This document shows, one piece after another, positions 31,668 through 43,339 of a stretch of 64,000 bases of DNA. Within the stretch, counting starts at the first letter, position 1; the number at the start of each line of letters is the position of its first letter. The stretch is from Pseudo-nitzschia pungens (Eukaryota > Bacillariophyta > Bacillariophyceae > Bacillariales > Bacillariaceae), in the NCBI GenBank assembly GCA_037355855.1, contig CM074769.1, positions 1,178,001-1,242,000 of the forward strand. Direction: 5' to 3'. A model generated the notes under the pieces. It saw only the letters and a program-made list of their open reading frames with translations, made no database searches and was not told the origin of the DNA. The position numbers and the translations under genes are program-made.

Positions 31668-33539
31668 GGTTGGTTGCGGTGTTCCGAAGGACAGGGTGGT
31701 GTTTTGCAGTGCGGGATGTGAGTTCTGGTCCCGTCGTGCGCGTTCCGATGTTCGCTCTGTACCGACTGTCGCCAACTCTGACTGACTCTCTCGACGGAAG
31801 AAAAGTGAATCACTGACTGGATCTGTTTTTGCGCGCTACTGGCTCTTCGTTTTCGTTAGCGTCGTTATCTTTGCATTGAATGGATTGATTGCCCGGTGGA
31901 CGATGGGGCATGAAGTGGACAATGTGGGTTACGTGTAATCATAAAATAATAAATAATAACAAGAGATCATCTACTTCGTACCAGTCACTGTTCGAAGGAG
32001 GTAGAAAACCGAAGGTTCCACCGCACAAACATTCTAACATAACCAACCAGAGGAGCATTCCGTGTGCTGCGCGTAACCTTACGACTACTTGAACCCGCAA
32101 CGGTAATTACGACTTCTGAGCACTTCGTATTAATTTTAAAGAAGTCCTACTGTAATCTGAAAAAGATCCGAAACGCGACTTGACATGCCAACCAACCAAA
32201 ACAATTACCGGTACGTAAGTTACTCGTAACTTCTTTAGTCCTCATCTTTTCTTCCGATCATACCGCAAAAATCTTTTCTACTTCTTTTAAAAAATAAAAG
32301 AATATGGTCTCCTTTCTCCTTTCTTAGTGCCTCATCAACAACCAACCGGAAACAGAAACAATGTATGTGTGACCGCCGTTCCACGAAATCCGTTTTCCGT
32401 GCGGAAAAACCCATGGCCGCCGCAACCAAATGGGATGCGGACATGCATCGTGATATGGCAACCGACTGGAAGACTTCATGCACCGCTACCGTTGATGTGA
32501 CGGAATGCTGTTGGATTTCATTCCACGGGGCGCAGCACAACACGATAGCCGGGGAATCGGGGAAGGTACCGGTGCGCCGCAGTCAATGCGAAGATAGGGT
32601 TCCGGCATGGATTCACCCCTTTCACCACCGAGTCGGAATGAATCGCGGGTTGGCAAACTCTGCCCGGCACGGAAAAGTGCAACGAAGAGTTTCGCTCAGA
32701 GATGGGCAGAGTTGGCATCCCTCGTCTGCCTCTTTGGTTCGAATAGTTTTCGACGCTCCGTTCCGGACCGTACCCGTCAAACCATCGAATGTCTGTCTCG
32801 AGCGATCAAAGAGATCGCCCGATGGAGCACAAGGGCAAATATGCCGAATGACACGGAAATTTACGGTTCGAAGTCACGCGGCTGTAGAAAAGATAAATGG
32901 CTCCGTGCACGGTAACGCACCGATGCGCAATCGGGCCCGTCCGGGCTGCCCTCCGGAACCGAAGGGGGCACAACAACGGAAGGAATTCATCCATTCATCC
33001 AACGGAATGCATCTTCCACCCATACCCCTGTCGACGGATCCATCGTTCTAGCGGAATACGAATTTACTACCAGCTGGTCTGGACCGGCCCTTGGTGCGGA
33101 CATTCCATCCCTGTATCTCGTGGCAAACACTACACGCACGGAAACAATGCGATTCCGTTGCCAACAGAAACAACAACACAACTCGACACCCGAGGGTAGA
33201 ACCCATCCGGACATCAAAACAACAAACCGCACTAAGAAATCTCATCATTGGCATACTGGCTCCTTTGAAACATTGGTCAATCTTGTCTAAAAGAGTATCA
33301 TCTATCATACATAAATGAATCTATCCCCTATCGATTCGTATAAAAAAGAATGGCACCCCTGGTCTCGTCCTCTTGGCATCTGGTGCTTCGTTCGTTGTTT
33401 CCGTTTCGCTTCCTCTTGGTCGTTGGTGGTGTTTGTGCTTTGTACAAATAAGAATAATGTTAATAATACGATATCGTTGCCCTCGTTGGTTCGGGATTCG
33501 GTTGCCCTCGAGGAGTTTTGATGTGTGGTCGGTGGGTAT
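31668..33539. other. Intergenic region; uncertain 228-codon plus-strand frame
   Basis: An ATG-initiated frame at 32365-33051 (plus) encodes 228 residues rich in Arg, His and Cys without recognisable domain, signal or membrane segment. A second plus frame (32607-32915, containing FAQRWAELASLVCLFG) overlaps it, so at most one is real. The spacer elsewhere carries CGTACGTAAG-type words (32205-32240). Confidence 0.35.
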
Positions 33540-34304
33540 TTACTTTCGTTCGTCGGCGTCCTCGTCGCTCTCGCTGCCGTTGCTCGCCAGCTCGCTCTTG
33601 ACTTCCATCGCGTGCTCGACCGCCTCCGCCATGGCCTCGGCCATCTTGACATTCTCGCTACCGTCGACACTGGGCGGCTTGGCCAGTTCGAAATAACCAT
33701 CCTCGCTAATGACCACCGGCCAGTATCCCGACTTTTCCGTCTCTTCGGCCATGGTGACGGCCTCCTTCCAGGCCTCGACGACCGTCTCGTGCTTGGCCAC
33801 CGCCTGTTTTCGGTTGGTGGGACTCGTCATGCTGCGCAGGAGAATGAGGGGCGTGTAGTAAAGGACCAGCAGGGGCTGCAAAAAGTATCGAAATCCCGAG
33901 GGGAAGACGCTCAAGATCACCGACATGGTCTTGCGGATCCAGAGTCCCGTTGCGGCCAGGGTTCCGGCGTAGAGCGTTGTCAGGCTGATCCCGGTGATCC
34001 CCCGCAGCGTCGCCCGAAAGACAGTGAAGGAAAAGCCCGTGGCCTTGCGGAGCCGATTGCGGACCATGCGGGGAAAGGTGACCTTTCCCTGCTCGCTGGC
34101 CGTGCTCTCATCGCCGCTGGCAAAGTGGGCAGACATGTCCAGGGCGAGTGGGCAGCTGGTGGTGGCAACGGTAGGGGAAGTCTGGGTTGCAGTCCGTGAG
34201 GATGCGCGGGACAAGAACATGCGAGGGGATCGGAGGGGCTGAAACGCAGATGCCGAGAGGGCAAAGAGTGCGGACAACAGGAGGAAAATCGTTGGACTTC
34301 TCAT
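33540..34304 (-). CDS. Plastid-targeted membrane protein of unknown function (ASAFQP signal)
   Basis: 254 aa, single exon, ATG start. Residues 1-20 are a signal peptide ending SASAFQP, the classical diatom plastid-import junction with Phe at +1, followed by a Ser/Arg-rich transit region to about residue 55. The mature part has a basic segment (MVRNRLRKATGFSFTVFRAT) and hydrophobic stretches around GISLTTLYAGTLAATGLW and FRYFLQPLLVLYYTPLILL, suggesting two or three membrane passes. The C-terminal third is charged and helical (EAWKEAVTMAEETEKSGYW, then an acidic tail). I recognise the plastid signal but not the mature family. Expected in a plastid membrane. Confidence 0.72.
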   Translation of the reverse strand: MRSPTIFLLLSALFALSASAFQPLRSPRMFLSRASSRTATQTSPTVATTSCPLALDMSAHFASGDESTASEQGKVTFPRMVRNRLRKATGFSFTVFRATLRGITGISLTTLYAGTLAATGLWIRKTMSVILSVFPSGFRYFLQPLLVLYYTPLILLRSMTSPTNRKQAVAKHETVVEAWKEAVTMAEETEKSGYWPVVISEDGYFELAKPPSVDGSENVKMAEAMAEAVEHAMEVKSELASNGSESDEDADERK

Positions 34305-36193
34305 CGTATTTTGTTGTAAGAAAAGTAGGAAGGTGCGAAAGATTCTTGGGGGTAGGATAGCGTTGCGACTAAGATTTGGTGCCTTGCTGTTGCTTTTGAT
34401 GATGCTGATGCTGTTTATAATGAAGCTAAGTCGACGTTCGTATCGTCGTTGTAAATGAATGTTGTTGCTGCTGTTGCCAATACAAATGCATCAAACAATG
34501 GGTCTAATTGTGTCTGTTGCCGGTAGTTGTGTGGCAGAGTGAACTAGCTAGGGTCACAAGTTTTTCTGGAACGGTTTTAGACTGTTAAGGTTCAACTTCG
34601 ATAGACAGAGTTTGTTCCGCGATTGAATGATAACCTTGTCTGAATGGATGCTAATGATTGGTGGAGCGGTTCCTTTCTTGACACCTCTTCTTCTCTCGAC
34701 GTCAATCATCTGCGTTTGGACGTGGGGGTTTCGGCTGTTGCCCTGAATTCTCAGATCGATTTTAATTGGACCGCGACGGGGTTCGCTGCATCAAGAATTG
34801 AATCAATCAATCATGGAAACCACTGGTGACGTCGCCGATGGGTCGATAAAATATCTACTTCTACTTCGTACCACGTACTTGTACTACGTAATATCCTAGC
34901 ATCCCCGAGATTCAGTTTTAAAAATCAATCGTGAGTGGAACCGAATTCGTTTGCCACTGCAAGTATTTGTACGTAAGATACGTACGTAAAAGTAGGTAGA
35001 ACTCGTATGACATCATCGAATCTCAATCTGAAGTAACTTATCTACCGGTAAGGTTTACCTGTATCCCCCCTCTCTCAACAGCACAAACAAGAAGTTACCT
35101 CGGACCCAGGAATCGCGGTACCGGTTATGAATATCAAACTACAGGACTTCACGTTTACCAATTTCATAACAATGCTGGCTGCCTTTGGGGATGGTGCTAC
35201 TACTAGCTAGGGAGGAACCTTCTTCTTGGTTTGAAGGAGGTTTCTTGGTGGAACAACCACCTTCTTATCGTTGTACTAGTAGTACTAGTATCCTAGCGCT
35301 AACTCAGGAGATTCAGTGATGAGTTGTCCTCAATCCGATGTACCAGCAGCACTAGCAGTACTACTATGGTTCTGATTCTTGGAAAAAAGCTCCCAAGCTT
35401 TAAAAAAAGGTTCCCAACCACCACTTTAAAGGTGGCAAGCAATTGTTATGAAATTTGTACTAGTACTATTAGTGAATCAACGCGATTGGATTACACGACA
35501 AGTATGGATCTGAAAACAAAATGTGGTAGTGTTCAATGGAATGCGTAGTAATCCAGTACAAGGGGATGAATTTGGATGATTCATTCATGCCCTGCATTCG
35601 AAAAGAAGGCTTTGTTTTCATACTACTAACTAATATGAATATCATGCGAATGGCTACTAGAGTAAACTGCAAGTTTTGGATTGAATCGAAGACTACGGTA
35701 CCGGTAACCTTATTCATAGTCGCGGATGGCTTTCTCTCGTACCGTACATGTACAGCCGCCCGGTTGTGAGCATGATGTGACTTCGCATTCTTGTCTTCTT
35801 GAATACGGTACGGTACAAGAAGTAAAATTAATGATTGCCTCATCCAGGACGGGCCATTTTCGTATTTTGGTCCCTTTAAGCCAAATAATTATTACGAAGT
35901 GCTGTGTTTCATTGCTTTATGTACGGTATTAAGTAAGGTACACGTACGTCAGAATACAGAATTTATTAATACGATTCGTATTTGCTTAACATACTTTTTT
36001 GTATCACATATTCCACAATTAACGAAACTTAAACTTTCATAGCACTAAATAATGACTTCTTCAAAAACCAATCACACTGGGACTAATAGATTTTTCTAAA
36101 TAGCTCTCACAATAAAAAAATGGAAGTAATTCCCGAGTAAGGTTCTTACCTGTAATAGTGATGAAGAAACATCAAACAAAAAACAATGATAAT
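34305..36193. other. Intergenic region rich in short repeats, no supported gene
   Basis: Contains GTT/GCT trinucleotide runs (34380-34480), ACTAGTAGTACTAGTA palindromes (about 35270-35292), imperfect inverted stretches around 35210-35270 and 35390-35430, and CGTACGTAAG words. Short frames in it have no supporting features. Confidence 0.5.
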
Positions 36194-36997
36194 GAGCGAT
36201 TCCCGAAACTAATATGCACATGTAATATTACATTATTCGTGACGTGGCACACATATTATTTGTCGCCTGTAACATACTTATATGAAATTTTTAACCGGAT
36301 TTTTTCATATTCTGGAGGACGCATATTTGCCTCCTCCAGAATATGCAACCAGAATAAAATTTCAAGGGAATCTTGAAAACAAGAATCGCGCGCTAAAAAT
36401 TGTCGATAGACGCGCAGTTAGGGAATAAAGAGAGTATTTTTTGTTTTTCGAAACAAGATTCCAAATTCCAAAATGTGCCTTCTCTCCGCCTGTCTGTCAT
36501 CCATTTTTAATGCATGTCTGTTGGGTGCGCCAAAAAGAATGAGTGCATATAATATAGGATATTGAGCGATTCCCGAAACTAATATGTGTAATATCATATC
36601 CTAAATTCAATGTCCACATTGTTTTTGGCGCACCCAACGGACAGGCATTAAAAACGAATGACAGACAGGCGTGCAGAAGGCCTATTTGGGAATTTGGAAT
36701 CTTGTTTCGAAAAACAAAAAATGCTCTCTTTATTCCCTAACTGCGCGTCTATCGACAATTTTTAGCGCGCGATTATTGTTTTCAAGATTCCTTGAAAATA
36801 TGAATTGGTGCTTAAAATCTGGAGGAGGCAGATATGTGTCCTCCAGATTCTGAGAAATCGGTTAATAGATTCTTATTTTTCTATGTGTGAGCACATAGAT
36901 CTGTGTGTGCCACGTCAGAAATAATGTGATATGGCACGTGCATATTAGTTTCGGGAATCGCTCATTATATGAACGCATATAGTTTCGGGAATCGCTC
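36194..36997. mobile_element. Head-to-head inverted dimer of a non-autonomous Harbinger (MITE) element
   Basis: Starts with the same GAGCGATTCCCGAAACTAAT end as the Harbinger element at 10250 and closes with its inverse; AAT flanks both outer ends (36191-36193 and 36998-37000). Arm 1 (36194-36563) joins sequence like the left 190 bp of the autonomous element to sequence like its right 200 bp (including GGGTGCGCCAAAAAGAATGA). Arm 2 (36564-36963) is essentially the same unit inverted. An extra terminal copy follows (36964-36997). There is no coding capacity; it could be moved by the family's transposase. Confidence 0.82.
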
Positions 36998-37680
36998 AAT
37001 ACCGGTAATCTTACTCATGTCATAACCTGAGCTGTCTGATTTTAGTCGCTTCCATCCAACAACAATCAACAGCTGTGGGACAATACAATACCGGGTTTAG
37101 ACCGATCTTTTGCATACACCTCATTAAATTGAGAAAAGAAGATGGGATTGATTTTACAGCAAACACTTCATAGCCATTGTAGTGGTATACCAAGTAGTTT
37201 TTTGCAGCAATATACTGGAACAATTGCAGTGTTCACTACCTGGTAATTAATTACCTAAACTTCCCTAATTACGGTACACTCTAGATATTGTACTTTCAAA
37301 AAACCTGTTCACGCAATAGTTGATGCGTATCTGGTACGGCATAAGTAAAGAAGAAGAGGAACTATTCTTTTAAAAATATAATATATATACTTCCCATTCA
37401 ACCTTACGTATATCAATAGCTTCCAATTACCGTGTATAATTAAGTTACTTTTAATCTTCTTTTGGTCTCATATTCGTACGATAGTTTTCTTTGCGTGGTG
37501 GTGTAGTAGTGTAGAAAAATATTTATTAACATGGTGGTCATATGTTGTATGTTGTGCGTTATCAGCGTCCTTGCTTGCGATTGTAACCAGAATCCCGTTG
37601 AGCTGAACACAGCAATCGGGAGAGCAACTCTCTAGGATCAATACATGCGGTACCTAGTACCCGCTGAAACACGATCGAGA
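36998..37680. other. AT-rich spacer upstream of the GTPase gene
   Basis: No gene recognised. Includes an AT-rich stretch near 37375-37390 and presumably the promoter of the GTPase gene. Confidence 0.45.
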
Positions 37681-40112
37681 ATGGAGGATAAACCCTACGA
37701 AATCAGAGTTGCCCTCGTCGGACACGAAAGGTACGAGAAACAAGACGTTCGGTGATTTCTTTGCGTGTCATGCTTCGTGCGTTTCGTCAGCGTCGAGCTC
37801 ATCCAAGATCGATCGACCTTCGCCTTCTTCGTGACATTCAATCCCGATTCCCTGAATCTTTCAGTGTCGGCAAGTCAACCGTTCTCAATGCATTGTTAGG
37901 CCAAATGCATTGCGAAATTGGTACGATGTGCGACACAGCTGCTGTTCGTTGGTTCCGAGTTCGGCAACCCGCAAATGAAGGACCACACACGACCTGCGAT
38001 ATCGATAGCAGCGATCACGGGGCTTATAGACACCAGGCAAAACGACGCAAAACCAACGACGGTACTGCTGCGTGTTCTCTGAACGATGGTTCCGCGATAG
38101 AAATGGAGAAAAACTCTGAAACCAGCTGGGCTTTTCGAAACAGGAAAGAGAGCGGCGAGGACAACGGCATTGCGGAATCATTCTTTGATATTTGTACCGA
38201 TAGAACTATCTGTAGGATGAGAATGGATACAGAACTCGTTGTGATTGACATTCCCGGAGTTAACAATGCTGATTCTGGCAGCAAGTACAAGGATTACGTC
38301 CGGTCAAACTGGAACAACTTTGATTGTGTTGTAGTGGTCACCGATGCAACGCAGGGCACCGGCGACGGGGGACAACGGGAATCCCTAATATTTGTTAATG
38401 AGAACAATGCAAACCTAAAGGATGTTCCAACGATCGTTCTCTGCAATAAGCTGGACGATCCCGATGCTGCCGAAAACCAGGTGCTCGTGGACCAACTGAG
38501 GGACGAGGCTACCGAGATTTTCGGATCGGGCTGCTCCGACAAAGTCTTCAAGGAACTTGTGCACACAGCAAAGAACTCTGATTTCGATTCCCAGAAGATA
38601 AGGAGGCCCGTATTTATTCCCATTTCAGCAATGACTGCCTTCATTTACCGAGATGCGAGACACCTGACGATGGAAAACTTCCACAAACTGGACAACGAAA
38701 TCATGGACAAAATCGGTCGGGACGAAGTAGGAAGAAAATGGAAAAAGATGTCGACCCAAGAGAAGTTGAACACTATCCAAAAAGTGATCAGCAATCCCGA
38801 GGAATACAACGAGAGGATGGCCGACACAAATTTCGACAAGTTTCTCTGCATTTTAGCGTACTTCATCGGGGGATCGAGCGCACAGCGAAACCTTCTCGTA
38901 CGGCAGGTCGACGTTGCATTGAAATCATTGCCCAGAACTCGCAACGTAGGGAGCATCGTTGAAAGCATTCATCAGATATACAAAAAGTCGAAGGAAATTG
39001 GAAGATCAACCGAAGACTTGAAAGATTTCTTTTGGAATGCCTACGAGAACTGGGAAGACGAAGCCATGCGAAAAGTAGAGGAACAGGTTGACCCAAAGTT
39101 CCTTCAACGCCCTCTCACCGAACTCGAATTATATTATGAACTGGTAAAGAAACTCAGATGGGATGGGGAGGAAGTTTCCGTGTTGATTCGAATGAAGAGC
39201 ATGATCCGTCGCTTCCTCCGAATGGCTCATACAAGGCTCAAAACCTGGACGATCCGAGGATTTTTGGAACAATGCCGACAACGGGAACGATACGACAAGA
39301 TCTTGTTGTGGAGACGACCAGATAAGCTTCTATGGACAAATCTATCCCCTCACGATTGGATCACTATTCTTTTTTCGCTAAGTCTTGCTTCCAGGAACAT
39401 TGAGTTTTGTGAGAGCTTTGGGAGGGAGCTGAACTGGATAGAAGAATTTCTAATGTATTTTCGCACACACTTCTCGCCGTATCTCATGATTACAGTTCTG
39501 CGGCAAGAAAATACGATAATGGGACACGATCCGGATATATGTGCCGTATATAAGTACATCACTGCTCTGAAGAAAGTCAACGAGGATCCAGGGAAGAAAA
39601 GTGCAATATTCAAGATGACGATGCCAGAAGAATTGGCCGATCCATGCCATTGGGGTCACAGCGCATGGAGGTACATCCAGTTGCTGGCGAAGACAAGCCC
39701 TGAACTGAGGGAAAAAGCGGCACAAGAAAATGCATACTTTGCGACGAACGACATCATCTGTATCAATGGAACTAAGGCAAGCCCTGAACTCCGGGAGCAA
39801 GGGACACAAGAAAATACGAATGATGAGACGAATGAAATCATATGCATCGATGAAACCAAAACAAGCCCTGGACTCCCGGAGAAAGGGACACGCGAAAATA
39901 CAAATCATGCGACAAATGACATCATATGCATCGATGGAACCAAAACAAGCCCTGGACTGCCGGAGAAAGGGACACAAGAAAATACAAATCTCGCGACGAA
40001 TGACATCATATGCATTGATGGAACCAAGACAAGCTCTGAACTTGAGGAGAAAGGGACACAAGAAAATACAACTCTTGCGACGAATGACATCCTCTGCGTC
40101 ACTGAAATGTAG
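37681..40112 (+). CDS. Dynamin-family-type large GTPase with five C-terminal 28-residue repeats
   Basis: A short first exon (37681-37730, MEDKPYEIRVALVGHE) joins 37865-40112 across a 134-bp GT-AG intron. The junction completes the P-loop GHESVGKST, strong support for the model; 765 aa. Other G-motifs: DIPGVN (G3), CNKLDD (G4) and ISAM (possible G5). A 70-residue Asp/Lys/Arg-rich insertion follows G1. The fold from VVIDIPGVNNADSG to VVVVTDATQGTGDGG resembles dynamin-like or bacterial-dynamin GTPases. The middle is helical (about 300-610) without a recognised membrane-binding domain. Residues from about 625 form five tandem 28-aa repeats (see the repeat entry). Role unknown: possibly a stress- or membrane-associated GTPase regulated through the repeats. 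Confidence 0.75.
39690..40109 (+). repeat. Five 84-bp repeats encoding SUMO-interaction-like motifs
   Basis: Five in-frame units of 84 bp (28 residues) end the GTPase gene. Each unit has the plan T-K-T-S-P-x-L-x-E-K-G-T-Q-E-N-T-x-x-x-T followed by N-(D/E)-I-(I/L)-C-(I/V) and mostly Asp. The core ND-IICI-D, a short run of Ile/Val with acidic neighbours, fits the consensus of SUMO-interacting motifs ([VI]-[VI]-x-[VI]). The copies differ by several residues, so the array is not a sequencing artefact. Confidence 0.85.
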
Positions 40113-40174
40113 ACAAATCTCTTTCGAATTCTGGCATTTCTATCATACAGTATTATTTGTAAACTAATAGTATC

Positions 40175-40528
40175 TTAGGACTCAATACCGAAATCGTTTT
40201 GGTTGCTCGACAGAGTGTCTCCAAGAACGAAAGAACCAAGTATTATTTGTGGTTCGCCATCGTGTACTCGTACGCGCAACCCAATTGCATTTGTCGAATT
40301 CCGAATCACGTCTCTAGGGTCCCACGAGTGCCCATTTCCGTTTTTCTGCTGGAACTTTTCCAGAGTTGTGTGAACGCCATCGCGTTGAAAAGGGATTCTC
40401 GCAATCATCTGGCAATAGTTTCCTGCACTCTTGTCCCGTGGTTTTGGGTGGGAGCGACACATTTTTCGACAGTCCTCCCAAAATTCTGTGGAGTTTCCCG
40501 AGCACTGTGCCTCGTCGAAACCAAAGAG
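40175..40528 (-). CDS. Exon-like ORF of unknown protein downstream of the CDPK gene
   Basis: An open stretch of 118 codons including the stop follows a good acceptor-like AG (40529-40530), with a stop two codons further upstream. It reads LFGFDEAQCSGNSTEFWEDC, then KMCRSHPKPRDKSAGNYC, and ends NQNDFGIES. Regular Cys spacing and balanced composition look protein-like; an internal ATG at 40462 would give only 95 aa. It begins just 34 bases after the CDPK stop on the same strand. It may be an alternative last exon of that gene, a fragment of another gene, or chance. I know no homologous family. Confidence 0.3.
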   Translation of the reverse strand, partial: LFGFDEAQCSGNSTEFWEDCRKMCRSHPKPRDKSAGNYCQMIARIPFQRDGVHTTLEKFQQKNGNGHSWDPRDVIRNSTNAIGLRVRVHDGEPQIILGSFVLGDTLSSNQNDFGIES

Positions 40529-40561
40529 CTGTTGTTACAGTATTATTTTTTTATTGTTTCT

Positions 40562-43339
40562 TTATTTGTCGCCGCTTTCGAAATCAATATTTTCTTCCAT
40601 TGCGGCGCGAAAGTCGTCGAAGGACACCTTCCCGTCTCCGTTCGTGTCCAAAAACTGGAAGACTTCTCTTCCCTGAGCGTCTCCATGAAAAATGCTTTCA
40701 AAGTCTGTCAGAGTTAGATAATCTTTGTTCTCGCCGTGAACAAAGTGGTCGAATGCGTAACGAATCTTGTCTGCTCGCATGACGAGATTCTTGTCTACGG
40801 TGGCATCCAAAAAGGACTTCCAGTTCAGCGTATCGTCGTCCGACAAGGACAATTCTTCTTTCATGGCAATGAGCTCGGCCTGAATCTGAGGCGACAATTT
40901 TTCTGGCAACGAGTTTCGAATTGGGAGCCGTTCGTGAGTGGAAAAGCCCGGATGCATCGAGAACGCAAAACACAAAACCGATCCGAGGCCGGTGCTTTTC
41001 CGTCCGCCTCTGCAAATCACGGATGGAAACCAACAAAGCAATGGACCAACACCAACACCAATCGCGGCAGCACGTACGTACCCCGCAAGACAGAATCGTG
41101 AATATCCGTGAGAGACATCCGGCCATCCCCCGTTCGGTCTACTTTCCGAAAGACGTCCTCGAGGGATCCGACTTCCTCGTGGGTCAGATTTCGGGCAATC
41201 GTCACCAGCGCGGCCTTTTTGAGTTTTTGCATTCCCAGGAATTTCTGAAAGTTGGTCCCCCGCACGCTCTGGTTCGACAAGATCTTGACGCGGTCCTCGG
41301 CGTGCGTGTGCGTCGCCGGAACGTGCGCAAAAATCCACGGGTGCTCCATGGCCTCGGGAGCGGTCGGTCGCAGCTCGGGCGAGTGCTGCAGCAAAAACGT
41401 GACGAAATCCTTGGCGTCGCCGCTTATCTCGTCCCACTCCGGCGACGGAAAGTCAAAGTCCCCCGCCCGGACCGACATGAAAATCTCGGCGTCGTTGTCC
41501 CCGTAAAAGGGCGGGTATCCGCACAGCAAAATATAGGTGATCACCCCGATCGACCACACGTCGCAGGCTTCCGTGTATTCCCTCCGCAGAACTTCGGGTG
41601 CTACGTAGTACGGTGTGCCTACGAGGAACAGTAACAGTGACAACGACAGCAACAAAAACAACAGCAGCACAGCAGCAACAACAGTAGTAGCAGCAGCACA
41701 GCAGCAACAACAGTAGTAGCAGCAGCAGCAGCAGCAACAACATAAACGCAACAGAAAGCGGGTCAGCTGCAAAGAACGTCCACCAGCGACACAATAGCAC
41801 ACCCAACACAACAACCTTGTTCCAAAACACCGTCGGGTGCTGTCTGCGTGTAGTAAAGTAGTTTGTCATCGGGCAACACAAAACCACACTCACCAACCTT
41901 TGTCTTCATTAGTTCCTCGTTCTCGTCCTTGTGGCGCGACAATCCAAAATCAATGATCTTGATGGGAGAATCTTCCGATTCGGTCAGGAACAAAAAGTTC
42001 TGGATCCGCAGTGGCACGCAACAGCGTTTGGTTTGGTTTTGTAGCATGGTGGCACAAAACAAAAAGAGGAAGGAAAAATTCAACAAGTGCATCAGAAGGG
42101 TTTGCACGCACGATACCCACGCGACTCGGGAACGTCACCCGTTCCGTTCCGTTCCGATCCGATCCGATCCGATCCAACCCAATTCAATCCAATGCATTGT
42201 TGTTCTAGTATCGTATAGCATCGTATCGTATCGTATTATATTCGATTCCAACAAATCCAATCCAATCCAATCCGCAACAAGAACGACCTACCTCCGGTTT
42301 CAGGTCCCGGTGAACGATCCCCCTGGAATGGCAGTACGAAATCGCATCGAGAATGTCTCGTATGATGGACGCCGCGTCGTGCTCGCTGTAGTGCCCCTCG
42401 GGGCTCTGCGACTTGGCAATGATCCGGTCGAAGAGCTCCCCCCCGGTGCACAACTCCGTCACGAGGTGCAGGTACTTGGGGTCCTCAAAGACGTCGACCA
42501 GCTCGATGATGTTCGGGTGCTTGACCTCCCGGAGGATGGAAATCTCCCGCTTGAGGACCTCGATCTTCTTGACCTTGTTCTTCCGGATCGACTTGATGGC
42601 GTACCACTGCTTGGTGGCCCGGTTCATGCACTTCCGGACGACCCCGTAGTGGCCGTGGCCGAGCTCCTTGGCGTTGACGTGGTACTTGACGCGAACGTCG
42701 GTCAGGGCTTCGGTGATCTGGACGCAGGACTCCGTCGCGTAGAGGGTTTGCTGGTACTGGGGGCAGAACGAGTTGATGCTCTCCTCCGGGGGTTCGTGGA
42801 GGCGGTGGTGGTGGGTGTGGGAGGAAGATTCCTGCCGAGCCGCTTGGTGGTCCGGGTCTTCCGGAGGGTGTTGTTGTTGTTGCCCGTTGGTGATGGGTTC
42901 GAGGACGGGTACGGGTTCCGTTTCTTCCATCGCGATCGTGGCCTCCTTGGTCGATGGGTCGGACGACGATACCATCATCGAGCCATCGTGGATCTTTTCT
43001 GTAGTGCAGTATAGCGCAGTGCAGTGCAATGCAGTGCAGTGCGTTGCGAAGCGCAACAAAGCGGGAGCGGGACAACACGGCGACGAACCGACGACCATTG
43101 AGTTGAGTTGAGTCGTTCCACCCATCCATCCATGCATCCATCCATCCAAGCAAACAAACAAACCAACCAACAAACCAACAAACACCAGTGCCGCTGTAGC
43201 TGCAGAGTGCTCAAACGAAAAACTCACCTCCACAACCGCATCCAATGGTAACGTCCGACATCGCTACGGATTGCTGAGAATCGTTGCGATCTTTGTTGGC
43301 AGCTTCTATTGTGGTTGTGGTGCTGTAGCCGTTGCCCAT
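40562..43339 (-). CDS. Calcium-dependent protein kinase (CDPK)
   Basis: Five exons (43339-43228, 42998-42292, 41999-41894, 41618-41082, 40902-40562) with GT-AG introns keep phase and give 600 aa. The start MGNGYST has Gly2 for N-myristoylation, implying membrane association. The kinase domain shows GHGHYGVV, AIKSIRKNK, HRDLKPEN (completed across an intron), DFGLS and GTPYYVAPE, then YILLCGYPPF. After an autoinhibitory junction (VRGTNFQKFLGMQKLKKAAL) come EF-hands: DRTGDGRMSLTD (canonical), a degenerate second, a third around HFVHGENKDYLTLTDF and DTNGDGKVSFDD (canonical). Calcium binding should relieve autoinhibition. The last splice acceptor is the least certain (40902 preferred for phase and match to the family). 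Introns contain CAG/CAA and GCAGT repeats. Confidence 0.9.

Noticed and set aside
32365..33051. 228-codon plus frame
   Set aside because: No domain, competing overlapping frames, unusual Arg/His/Cys composition; kept only as an uncertain note.
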